Assembly (NCBI GenBank): GCA_036873135.1
Contig: JAPTYO010000009.1
Location: 39,014,756 to 39,078,755 of the forward strand
Direction of reading: 5' to 3'
Source of the DNA: Clarkia xantiana subsp. parviflora
Lineage: Eukaryota > Streptophyta > Magnoliopsida > Myrtales > Onagraceae
DNA: 64,000 nt
The notes under the pieces were generated by a model. The model saw nothing but the letters and a program-made list of their open reading frames with translations, was not told the DNA's origin and did no database searches. This document shows, one piece after another, positions 43,401 through 53,075 of the stretch; positions within the stretch are counted from its first letter, which is position 1, and every line of letters starts with the position of its first letter. The position numbers and the translations under genes were made by a program.

Positions 43401-43734
43401 GAGTCACTGTATGTGCTCCTTGTGAGTATGCGGGCCTTGTGTTGGTTATGTGGGCGCGATTGTCGTTCCTTTGAGCCGGCATCCCATATGGATATCCTTG
43501 AGGTTGTGCCTCATAGTAGTATCCCTGAGGAGGTGCCGTGTATTGAGATGGCACTCCTTGTTGCTCCCCTTCTCTTTGTGGCCTCCTAGCCAATGGAGTT
43601 GAGGCTGTGGAAGACTCAGCCCCAGCTGGACGTGAAGGTCCTCCTTCCTGGTTGTTAGGCTGGGGTGCCTGTGAGGTTACCTGAGGCTCTGGGTGTACAT
43701 GCTGTTTCTCTGGGTTAGGCTGCCTTGATGGAGG
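40453..43734 (-). CDS. F polyprotein: Gag, zinc motif, protease, second Gag half, second zinc motif
   Basis: Open on the minus strand from the G junction to the stop at 40453. With the first 25 codons on the far side of G (52951-53024) it is about 1,116 codons in one frame. In order: a Gln/Pro/Glu-rich N terminus; Retrotrans_gag core (GDPLEHIQQHEASLF, FFSLPTESIHSWAQ, RAFIRNLG; about 42380-42830); zinc motif WCDNHEAYGHDTNEC (about 42012-42056); protease LVDGGSSADLL (about 41610-41640); a conserved CYVNSMRR. Where other elements begin reverse transcriptase, it instead has a second Gag C-terminal half (DDVKQ, SYFNRF, VVRAFLRNL; about 40790-41010) and a second zinc-like motif WCEYHGTWGHQTNDY (last Cys changed to Tyr). 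No reverse transcriptase, RNase H or integrase follows. Confidence 0.88.
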   Translation of the reverse strand, partial: PPSRQPNPEKQHVHPEPQVTSQAPQPNNQEGGPSRPAGAESSTASTPLARRPQREGEQQGVPSQYTAPPQGYYYEAQPQGYPYGMPAQRNDNRAHITNTRPAYSQGAHTVTPGLMSALDELLAYRETLRNRQGRQHQHEEEEVHDEEQVPEEEHHSHPPTGQREEQRRDNQRPPPEGRQQFVPPRQQQTQQDARAYTPLGADRQARPPRRQEFHQVTQQGYQGYAYSPYQHGQGIPASPVYNYGGYQRDYTPTPVMITPEEIEAMIVRKISESKRNGLHFLSDNTNHPFARELEMNKVPDSLHTIQIAKYNGKGDPLEHIQQHEASLFGRTTDDRYKALLFPNTLSGVVSHWFFSLPTESIHSWAQLKAKFLQRYLGERKLLKGTGSLDDVKQENDESLADYYTRFNQNIADIQGDITEGEIIRAFIRNLGRFGSTLAEKMAKKPASTLEELAGRVKTHIDLERHRVSKKSKIQAANEDNTKQNKGKPPQAPQPIRQQEWRPPQQRNQMGEPLKAMDINVIKFIPLNTTPAVVLREMRNQKLWSPPVRWRAPMVGTHKDRWCDNHEAYGHDTNECFSLNLSINNIIQRGELKQFVDHGGNSIQLGPSYKDKGKDKVDYNPPPNQRGTINMIHGGVASGGPTANAREVYASKLSSVLKWRKRPREGEEMKIEFSEKDKSHIVFPHDDALVITMDINNFDVKRILVDGGSSADLLSLRVLEEIGKTKADIKPVNFPLVGFSGATSYPLGMITLPVTMGQGWTQLRVNINFMVVESLGAYNGILGRTTINPYEIVPSTVHQKLKYITENRIGEVLGDQRTARQCYVNSMRRESHKSDTVAMVMTGAIQDKEKVMKRLRQGKMKKGVILRLSRQFFQGLAKKKQIGKAVKVTSIPWQPENAEGKRTRESIEKGFRYIDDVKQMPKESILSYFNRFFNYGASMDITTREVVRAFLRNLHPTSFEAYGGLYEVVMTSTMRELKERLDKAFAKEIGQWEEVLEEGRETDTLEGGVNFKFTPLTVKIEEIFQKYLKEELPTCKEEGKAFLGRDAQEWCEYHGTWGHQTNDYMVLKIEVEEMIYKGGLKEYVATDTLTTPYP

Positions 43735-44437
43735 TGTTGGATCACGGCGGAACTCCGGTACGGTCTTGACGGCGATCCGAGCTCCTTTGCTCCACGTAAT
43801 CCTGCAAGAGGGGATAGACCGGGCGGTGACCCAGAATCCCTCTCCGATGCTTAAATGAGTAACTCGTATGAACTGGCAAGCAGGAATCTCAAAGAGTGTA
43901 TCTCAAAAACGTAATCAGATCTGAGGTAACCTCTGCCCTTTTATAGGCGGAGAGGTACCTCAGTTACCTGGTGAACCGTTGGGGTGGTTAGCCCATATTC
44001 CGCGTATCTCGGGCACGATCCCGCCTATCTAGGCCATGATCTCGCTTATCTCGGCCACGCCCCGCGTATCTCGGCCACGCTCCGCGTATCTCATCCACGC
44101 TCCGCGTATCTCGGCCACGCCCCGCGTATCTCAGCCTCAACCTCTGATAGCAAGTCCTGACCAATATCGGGGACTCCAGAGTTATCTCATTGTGTCACCG
44201 TTCGGGGCCCCTCGTCATCGTGACAGGGCCAATCATCCTCAGGGATTCATCATCGGGGCCTACTTAAAGGCATTTCATCGGGAGCGTCCAGCTCACCTAT
44301 CGGGACCTTTCATCATCGGGACCTCCCTCTGTCGGGACCCTTCGCCTTGGCCTTCTTGTCCTCCTTTTAGGGCCTAGTGGGCCTATTCACCGTTTCCTCG
44401 CCGTCAAAGGGCCTAACGGCCATAGCGAAACCCATCA
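43735..44437 (-). repeat. 3' LTR of G (703 bp)
   Basis: Plus strand TGTTGGATCACGGCGG ... CCCATCA, then the polypurine tract (reverse of TCTTGGGGGCAAA). It has U3 units of the CGCGTATCTCGGCCACGC type (about 43998-44140) and the conserved block at 43838-43854. Confidence 0.95.
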
Positions 44438-44997
44438 TTTGCCCCCAAGACATGAGGGACTTACAGTTCATCGTGTCTTTCAACTCCCGACCTCCCGACA
44501 TCGGAGTCGGGGACATTTCCCTTGGTACAGTCACTTGATACAAATATTCTCATTCACGTTTCCTCGATGCCTTGAGGATAACCACTAAATCCAAGAAGAC
44601 TCCTCGGTTCCCCAGCCATTAAATGCAGCAGATAACGAAGCGACGTCTTTGGCACCCGTGCCTGATTTTTCGCGCCTGCTTTTTCTGAAAAAGTGCTTTT
44701 CAGGCCGTTTCATCATTACACCCGTTGCCATTATGCACGTTTTATCTCAACGGCTCAGATCAAAACGCTTCGACTTCGACGATTCAGATTAGAACGTCCT
44801 TTCGACTGTCCGCTTCGCCTATAAAACCCTAACCCTAGGCACAGTTTCCCTTTTACCGTTTCCGAAATTTCAAAAGCTCTCTGCAACTCTGAGAACTCAA
44901 GCTCTGCGATTTCGAAGACTCAAGTGCTTCTCCGGCCTCCTGTTATCCGATCAACTTTCCGGCAACCTTCAGATCATCCTTCCTACCTCGAGTCATC
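44438..44997 (+). promoter_or_regulatory. G: promoter region of the antisense ORF
   Basis: TATAAAA at 44820-44826 in TTCGCCTATAAAACCCTAACC, about 170 bp before the ATG at 44998. Its context matches the aORF TATA boxes of B and Z. The leader between is rich in CT and CAACTCT motifs. Confidence 0.6.
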
Positions 44998-47730
44998 ATG
45001 TCTGGTAAGGATTTATTCTTCGTTGCTCGTATATCTTTTCGTTCATCCTTGCTCGTTCGTAATTTTCCGAAAAACCCAATGCGCCTTTCCTTGCCATGGC
45101 TGATTTCAGACAGTGGATCCAGTTCCGAGGGGAGAAAGCCCTTCAATTTCGACTATGCTCTCAACGAGATTTCCAGCACTGCTTACGATGCAGCTCTTCG
45201 AGAGGGATGCATCACCTCTACCTGGGAACCTCGCTTCCCATATCCTTGGCCCCGCCTCTCGAGTAACCTTGAGGTTACTCGTCCCCGGAAAGGGGAGGTA
45301 TTTGTCTCTACGGGGCAAATATCAGCGAGGATTCGATTCCCCTTCTGTGGCAACCTTGTTGAGATGTGCCAACACTACAAGACGCATCCAACCACTTTCT
45401 CTCCCCACGCCATCCGCCTATGGAACGCCTTCTAGGTCCTCTGCTTCCGACAGAAGTGGGTTTACAGCCTCAAGCTCTTCAGAACCTTCTACGGGATAAA
45501 GTGCAACGAGGCAGGGGTTTGTGCCTTCTACCCCCGGATGCCCAAGTGGAACAAGACGCAACTCCCGTTGAGCAGCTGGACCAGTGACACCTGGAAGGTG
45601 GTCAAGGGTCGGGGACTCCTGGTCGACACAGGGTCCGATAACAGTGGGTGGAAGAGGAGCTATTTCTTCATCCAGAACTCCTCGATCCCGTGGCCCCGAT
45701 GGGAGGTGGAAGCGGACTCTCCTCCCGCTTACCACACCTACTCTGATGAAGACTTCCAGACTCTTCATCTCATCCAGCTCTACCGATGGGGGGAGTCCTA
45801 TACTCCCCTTGATGCCAATTCTCTCGTGGATCGGGACCTGGTGAATGCCGGGATCCGACTCCTCGACATAGTCTCCGGGGGTCAACTCTTCGACAGCCCC
45901 TCCAATATGGTTTCTTGGGTAACGTCTCTAATCTTTGTTTTTTACTGTTTGCAGCTAAGAAGGTATCCGTGCTGACCAATCTGATCCTTAAGCAGGGGGA
46001 GACCGATGGTGTCCGCCCTACGCGGAAGAGGAAGTTAGCCAAGAAGGCTGTTGCTCCGTCGGGATCTCCCTCCTCGGAGAGGCCAAAGCGGAGCCGCGTG
46101 GAGGTGGACAAACTCTTCGATGTCCAGACTGCTGAAGAAGGTAAAAAGCTCCGCCTCGCTATTAAATCGTACAAGAAGCTAGTTCCGTAGGAGTTGATCC
46201 CTTCGACCATGGAGGCCCGCATCGCCGATGTTAAACGTGTCTCCGAGGGGAAACTCCTCGTGTCCTGAAGGCGGGCTACTACAACTACCGCGGGAAGGAC
46301 CAATATGTTTCTCGGCGCATCGTTTGGTGTAAGGGTCCTAACGAACTTCCTGATTATGTTTCTGAAGCCTCCTCTCGTCCTCTAGGTGCAGGTCACTCGG
46401 GAGCTCCGTCGGGTGCTGGAGCTTCAGCAGGTGCACCATCTTCAGCAGGGGCGCCTCCTTCAGCAGGGGCACCACTTTTCTCTGGTGGAGAGACCCCGAC
46501 CGGCGATCAATTTCATTGGGTGGAGAACCTGGACTCCTCCGAGGAGACTGATGAGGGCGGCTCCCTTATCCATCGTCGGAGGACGGGGCAGTCCCCATTG
46601 AAACACACCTCCAAGGGTCTGCCCCCCTCGCCTTCTTCACAACAGCGACAGCCGTCGCCCATCCACGACTTCACTCCTTCCCCAGCCCGGGGCGAGTCGG
46701 AGGCACGCCCCTCCGCGACTCGAGTCGGCCCTTCTCTTCTCCCCCTCGACGGGAGTTTTTACAAGGTCTTGGACCCCGCGCAGAAGGATGCTCCCTGGAC
46801 CCCGATCCAAACGCTGCAAGGGGTCCAGCTCCGACAGGGGGACACGTACCCCGAGCTGGCTCCACATCTGCTAGCAGGCTCGATCCTGCCCACTATGAGG
46901 TATCCGATTTCCTTAGATCGGGAGGACATCCGCCGGGATGTTCAAGAGATGTCCATGCGTCGGATAGAAGTAAGACTTTCACTTTTCTCTCCTTCATCAA
47001 TAAGACCGGTTGCTCATCTGCTAACACTTCTCTCCCTTCCTTCGCAGGAGATGGGGGACATCAACCGTTTCCTGGGGTACATCTTCGCCTTCGAGGAAGC
47101 CCTGGAGCAGGAGCGGGCTAAGGGGGCTCCCGCAGTCATAGCTAACCTTGAGGAGGATCTCGCGGCCTCCGAGTCTTCGCGGGGAAAACTGGCCAAGTAG
47201 CAGGCCATCCTCGACCGAAAGACTCGGGACCTCCAAAAGCAGGTTCGTGACTTCGAGGGGCTCCTGAAGCGGGAGCGGCAGGAGCGGCGAATTGCCGAGG
47301 ACAAACTTGTCCTTGAAAAGAAGGCTCTGGGGAAGCAAATCGCTGGGGTTCCTGCGCAGCTGGTCGCGGCCGAGACCAAAGGCCGGGAGGATTATCGGAG
47401 GTCCGAAGACATCCAGGCAGATGCAGTGAAGTTCTGCAACGCGGAGGTGGAGAACACCCTCTTCAACGCAGTCGAGGAACTCCACCTGGAGTATGGCGAC
47501 GCCATCGACTTCGACAAGTCTCCATCTCTCGCTCCCTTCGCGAAGAAATAATTTGCCCTCTAGGAGGAGAGTGATGAGGGGAGCACCCCCGCGGTTGTTG
47601 AAGGCACGACGGAACCTCCAAGTGCTGACGCCCCGATAATCGACCCTCCAGGGGCTGAACCTGTGGAGCCTTCTGCCACAGATCTTGTGGACCGTGCTCC
47701 CGCTGATGCCGCCGACAAGGACCAAGCCTA
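44998..47730 (+). pseudogene. Long antisense ORF (aORF) of G
   Basis: Exon 1 ATG TCT G (44998-45004), intron 45005-45109 (GTAAGG...TTTCAG), exon 2 from 45110 (SGSSSEGRKPFNFDYALNEI). Domain motifs IRFPFCGNLVEM and FSPHAIRLWNAF match A. A later intron fits 46970-47047 (GTAAGA...TCGCAG). The Pro-rich middle and Glu/Lys coiled coil follow, and the C terminus is EPSATDLVDRAP ... KDQA, ending at about 47730. Stops: TAG at 45433-45435 and near 46188, TAG near 47198, TAA and TAG near 47550-47562, mostly where A has CAG. A frame problem lies near 45920. Once a full-length protein of about 700 residues; now decayed. Confidence 0.8.
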
Positions 47731-48316
47731 AATGCTTTATCTTTAGAGTCCTTGTATTTTTCCTCATTTTTTTAATCCTCAGGCCTTTGAGCCCTCATAA
47801 ATATCAGACTATCGTAGTTCCGATTTTCCATTGCACTTCTCAAAGCGACTTTCAACACATCACTTAAGACGATTTAATCGTGCCAACTAAGGCAATTCAA
47901 TCCGCATCACTTAAGACGACTTAACCACCTGCACCACCTAAGGCGACTTAATATCGTGCACCACTTAAGGCGACTTTTCCAACACTTATAATAAATCCAA
48001 GAATCATGCATCACTTAAGATGACTTAATCTCGTGCATCACTTAAGACGACTTTATCTCGTGCATCACTTAAGACGACTTTATCTCGTGCATCACTTAAG
48101 ACGACTTTATCTCGTGCACCACTTAAGGCGACTTTTAAACAACACTTAGAATAAATCTAAGAATAATCTGATCGGAAGCAACCTCTTTATTCATTGATGT
48201 CACAAAACTTGCTTACATCGAATCAAACGATAAATAACTTACACCACTTAAGGCGATTTTACATCGGGCACCACTTAAGGCGACTTTTCATCGGGCACCA
48301 CTTAAGGCGACTTTTC
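47731..48316 (-). repeat. Tandem-repeat array of G
   Basis: From about 47872 to 48312, units of the reverse complement of AAGTCGCCTTAAGTGGTGCA, with TTAGATTTATTCTAAG spacers. It lies between the aORF stop and the pol stop. Confidence 0.93.
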
Positions 48317-49404
48317 TCAAGCATGACATTTCTTCAAGTGTTCGCCACTAAAAGAATGCTTCAATACTCTGCCATCGAGGTCTTCCAACTTGTACGCATT
48401 CGGAGCTGGCATCCCCACGACCTTGTAAGGTCCTTCCCATTTTGGTGACATCTTGTTGATCCGATCCAAAAGGGTAAACTCGTTGCGACGCCAAACCAGC
48501 TCCCCGACAAAGAATTGTCGGGACTTAACTCGCCGATTGTAATACCTGGCCGTCGCCAAATGCATTCGAGCCTGGACTTCGTCGGCTTCCCACCTCTTCT
48601 CTTCGAGCAAGTCCAAATCCAGACGTCTAATTTCATCATTCGTCAAAGGCTCATAATATCTCATGCGATGGGACACCACAGCTACCTCCACCGGAGCAAC
48701 AGCCTCCGTGCCATAAACAAGGCCAAACGGAGTCTCCCCAGTTGATCGTTTGGGTGTCGTTCTAACAGCCCAAAGCACGTTTTCCAGCTCGTTCAGCCAT
48801 TTGCCCTTCAAGGCATAGACCCTTTTCTTCAGGCCATCCATCACTATTTTGTTGGCTGATTCCACCTGGCCATTAGTCTGAGCATGATGGACAGAGACTG
48901 TCCGATGCTCGATGTTCAACTCCTCCAAATACTCCTTCACTTGAGCCCCGTTAAACGGTGGACCATTATCGCTGATCACCACCTTGGGAATCCCGTATCT
49001 GGATACAATATGAGTCTGGAGAAACTTGACGATCTGGTTCCCCGTCGTCTTGGCCAACACCTTAGCTTCTATCCATTTCGAAAAATAATTGATAGCAACC
49101 AGCAAATATTTACACTGACCTTGTGCCTGTGGGAGAGGTCCCACCAAGTCGATGCCCCACTGCACGAAGGGCCAAGCACTCTTGATGGACGTCAGATTAG
49201 CAGCCGGAGCCACGATATTCGGGGCATACCTCTGGCACGCGTCACAGGATCGGACCAACGTCGTCGCCTCCTTGCTCATTGTAGGCCAATAATAGCCCAA
49301 GTTCAACACTTTCCTCATAATGGATCGGGCCCCTTCATGACAAGCCGCGACCCCTCCATGCACCTCCCTCAGGATTCGACTTGCTTCAAGTACGGAGTCG
49401 AGAA
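48317..49404 (-). pseudogene. G: integrase
   Basis: 348 open codons (49363-48317) with HEGARSIMRK and SCDACQRY (zinc domain), WGIDLVGPL, SDNGPPFNG and QTNGQVESANK (D,D-x35-E complete), then LVWRRNEF and SPKWEGPYK. The best integrase in the window. A deletion and frame change near 49370-49405 separate it from RNase H. Confidence 0.92.
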
Positions 49405-52196
49405 CTAGCCCTTCTTGTATAGCTGATTGTCCAGCATCACGTAGTTAACCGCAATCCGACGTATCCTATCATCTACTACTTCATTATCGGGGACTGCCCC
49501 CGTAGTCAGGTACGCGACTATCGGGGTCATCCAAGTGGGCTCCTCCTCCGATCCTGCTTCAATAGCACACACCTCCGACGGGTTGGTGGTCGACAAGATC
49601 ACCTTTTCCAAGAAGTGCACATTCCGGTTTTCCTCCAAGGGTGCCCCCAAGGCAAATTTTTTCAAGGCATCCGCTTCCACGTTCTCTTCCCTCGGGATCG
49701 CCTCAATGTCGAAACTTTTGAAGCTCTCTTTCAAGACTTGCACCTCACGAAGGTACTTTCTCATCATCGGGCTCTTTACCTCATATCGCCCTTGGACTTG
49801 ATTCACAATCAAACCCGCGTCACACTTTACTCTCAAGTGAGCAACTCCCGTACCTTTGGCAATTTTCAGGCCTGTGATAAGAGCCTCATACTCAGCTTCG
49901 TTGTTCGTGGCCCTAAACGTTAAGGCCAAAGCATATCGAAGGGGCTCACCCCTGCCTGGTGGTATCAGCACGAACCCTGCTCCTGACCCATATGAACTCG
50001 AGGAGCCATCCGTGTACATCTCCCAAGTATTCTCCTCGTTTGGCTGTTCTGATTGCTCTGCCATCTCTGGTTGTTCTGCTATCGGGACCTCCATGGTTAC
50101 CCCCTCTACAGGGCCCGCTTCTTCCAGATCGGGGGCTGTAGATTCTGCTATGAAATCCGCCAACGCCTGGCCCTTAATAGCCGTTCTCGGAGCAAAGTGT
50201 ATGTGAAACTCACTAAACTCGACTGCCCATTTCACTAATCTCCCCGACGCATCAGGTCGGTTCAGAAAATGCTTCAGAGGCTGATTCGTCAGCACAGTAA
50301 TCTCATGCGCGTGGAAGTAAGGCCTCAGCTTCCGAGCAGTAATAATCAACGCAAAGAGATACTTCTCAACGGCGGGATAATTCATTTCAGATTTGACAAG
50401 CGCCTTGCTTACATAATAAACGGGGACTTGATTACACTCAACAACCTTCACTAACACAGAGCTAATGGCAAATTCAGAAACAGCCAAGTATAGATAGAGC
50501 GGCTCGCCTGGGACCGGTTTCGCCAACGGCGGGAGGGTGCGAAGGTGCTGTTTGAGTGCCTAGAACGCCTCTTCACACTTGGCAGTCCACTCAAACTTCT
50601 TGTTGGCCCTCAACAGTTCAAAAAACGGCATGGATCGGTCACTTGCCTTAGATAGGAAGCGATTCATTGCAGCCAGTCGGCCATCAGCACTTGCACCTCC
50701 CGATGATTTACCGGAGACTACATCTCCTCGATCGCCCTCAGCTTCTCGGGGTTCACCTCAATTCCTCTTTGACTCATCATAAACCCCAAAAACTTCCCCG
50801 AGTGGACTCCGAAGGCGCACTTAGTCGGGTTCAAGCGAACCTGATGAAGCCTCATCCGCTCAAACGCCGTAGCTAGGTTGTGCACATGATCCTCAACTTG
50901 TCGGGACTTCACCAGCATATCGTCCACGTAAGCCTCCATGGTTTTCCCCAGCATATCTACGAACAGCTTGTTCACCATCCGCTGGTAGGTTGCCCCGACA
51001 TTGATCAGTCCGAAAGGCATGACATCATAATGATAAATGTCACTATCGGCATAAAAGGCAGTGTGGGGGGCATCCTCCTTAGCCATTTTGATCTGATTAT
51101 AGCCCGAGTACGCATCCATGAAGCTCAACAGCTCATGTCCTGACGTGGCATCCACCAACTGGTCGATTCTCGGGAGCGGGTAACAGTCCTTCGGGCAAGC
51201 CTTATTCAGGTCCCGGAAATCAACGGACATCAGCCATATCCCATTGCTCTTCTTCACCAGCACCGGGTTAGCGACCCAAGTCTGGAATCGGAGCTCCTTG
51301 ATAAACCCAGCGTCGAGCAACCTGCCCACTTCCTGCTGGATTGCGATCATCTTGTCTGCGCCCATCGGACGCCTCTTCTGCGCGATAGGCTTGATCGCGG
51401 GATCGATCTTCAACTCGTGCACGATCACATCGGGGCTGATTCCTGGCATGTCACTCGGGGACCAGGCAAACAGCTCCTTGAACTCCTTCAGTAGATCGAT
51501 CAATTCTCGGGCTGTCTCCTCAGCCAGAGCAGACCCGATTTTCACCTTCCCCTGAGGTCCGTCAATCTCGACCTCCTTAAAATCCTCCACAGGGGCGGGA
51601 CGCCCAAACTCCTCTCTCGGATCAACATCGGTCTGGAGGATAGTCATGGCCTCCCGTCTTTTCCTGCGGGTGGTATTAATATAGCACCTCCTGGAAGCCA
51701 CCTGGTCGGGGGTAATAGGACCATTAAGGGGAATGGTCCTATGCTGCACGGGTCCTGGCCCATCGACCACAAATCTCTCTGACTGATCGGGCTCCTTACC
51801 CTTGTCCTGGCTCCGAGGTTGGGCCTCTTGCACATTCTGAACCACTGCTGGTGGGGGCACTTCCTCCCTTGGTGGGGGCACCTCCTCTTGTCTCCTCGCA
51901 GCCTCTCTCCGATCTAAGAGAGCCTCCACGGCCGCCAAAAACATCGGCATGGATTCCGCCACAACCTTCGTCAGGTCCGCATTTGGAGGAGCCTCCTGCT
52001 CCCTATTCTCTTGGTGCTGAGCAGCATCTTCGGGGACTTAGTTGTGCCCCCCTGTCTGGGAGACCTCAGCAGGGAGATTCTGGTCCTCAGCACGCTCCGA
52101 TGGTGAATTCAGAGTCGTCCCGGCAGGATGACGGGAACCACAAGACTGTCCTTGTCTTCTTCGCTTGCCAGCCGCCATTGAACGAGTAGAAGTCAT
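49405..52196 (-). pseudogene. G: short Gag start fused in frame to reverse transcriptase and RNase H
   Basis: Starts at the ATG at 52196 (MTSTRSMAAG region, like B). A TAA lies at 52038-52040, then the frame is open from 51962. It reads TIPLNGPITPDQV and passes directly to ASRRCYINTTRR, so all of the Gag core, zinc motif and protease are gone. Reverse transcriptase is complete (PFGLINVGATYQ, YVDDMLV) up to a TAG at 50718-50720; a one-base deletion near 50680 and a second TAG near 50561 follow. RNase H (MYTDGSSSSYG) is open from 50526 to a TAG at 49405. The joint preserves frame. Confidence 0.9.
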
Positions 52197-52213
52197 ATTA
52201 GCCTTTTGTCACG

Positions 52214-52231
52214 TTCCCACAGACGGCGCCA
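52214..52231 (-). other. Primer-binding site of G
   Basis: TGGCGCCGTCTGTGGGAA on the minus strand, one base inside the 5' LTR; identical to A and B. Confidence 0.85.
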
Positions 52232-52232
52232 A

Positions 52233-52950
52233 TGTTGGATCACGGCGGAACTCCGGTACGGTCTTGACGGCGATCTGAGCTCCTTTGCTCCACGTAATCC
52301 TGCAAGAGGGGATAGACCGGGCGGTGACCCAAAATCCCTCTCCGATGCTTAAATGAGTATCTCGTATGAACTGGCAAGCAGGAATCTCAAAGAGTGTATC
52401 TCAAAAACGTAATCTGATCTGAGGTAACCTCTGCCCTTTTATAGGCGGAGAGGTACCTCAGTTACCTGGTGAACCGTTGGGGTGGTTAGCCCATATTCCG
52501 CGTATCTCGGGCACGATCCCGCCTATCTAGGCCATGATCTAGCTTATCTTGGCCACGATCCCGCCTATCTCGGCCACGCTCCATGTATCTCAGCCACGCT
52601 CCGCGTATCTCGGCAACGCCCCGCGTATCTCAGCCTCAACCTCTGATAGCAAGTCCCGACCAATATCGGGGACTCCAGAGTTATCTCATTGTGTCACCGC
52701 TCGGGGCCCCTCGTCATCGTGACAGGGCCAATCATCCTCAGGGATTCATCATCGGGGCCTACTTAAAGGCATCTCATCGGGAGCGTCCAGCTCACCTATC
52801 GGGACCGACTCTGTCGGGACCTTTCATCATCGGGACTCCCTCTTTTGGGACCCTTCGCCTTGGCCTTCTTGTCCTCCTTTTAGGGCCCAGTTGGCCTATT
52901 CACCGCTTCCTAGCCGTTAAAGGGCCTAAAGGCCATAGCGAAACCCATCA
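52233..52950 (-). repeat. 5' LTR of G (718 bp)
   Basis: Plus strand TGTTGGATCACGGCGG ... CCCATCA, then GGAGG. Conserved block (reverse) at 52336-52352. It has an extra 15 bp or so (GACTCTGTCGGGACC region) relative to the 3' LTR. Confidence 0.95.
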
Positions 52951-52955
52951 GGAGG

Positions 52956-53024
52956 TATAGGCTGTCTCTCTCGCCTATTGCCCCTAGGTGGGCGGTTATG
53001 TCTAGACGCTAAGCTATTCGTCAT
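52956..53024 (-). CDS. First codons of the F polyprotein
   Basis: ATG at 53024-53022, about 35 bases inside the F primer-binding site; 23 codons to the duplication, then it continues in phase at 43729 across G. It is basic and Arg-rich. No stop. Confidence 0.75.
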
Positions 53025-53057
53025 CGCTCTTGTGATTGCCAGGCTTTCTATTCGAAA

Positions 53058-53073
53058 CACACGGACGGCGCCA
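53058..53073 (-). other. Primer-binding site of F
   Basis: TGGCGCCGTCCGTGTG on the minus strand next to the 5' LTR of F. The first ten bases are identical to those of A, B and G, and the rest diverges. Confidence 0.75.
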
Positions 53074-53075
53074 AG

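Larger units (their letters stand above)
43735..52950 (-). mobile_element. Element G: Tat-like Ty3/Gypsy retrotransposon inside F, lacking most of gag and protease
   Basis: 9.2 kb, LTRs 43735-44437 and 52233-52950, duplication GGAGG (43730-43734 and 52951-52955). It has the same plan as A, including a long aORF. An internal in-frame deletion of about 1.7 kb relative to B joins early gag directly to the sequence just before reverse transcriptase. Several stops break the rest. Confidence 0.95.

Noticed and set aside
43735..44437. Idea that the LTRs of G and A are one family inserted twice by recombination
   Set aside because: Each has its own perfect target duplication and its own internal sequence, so they are separate insertions.
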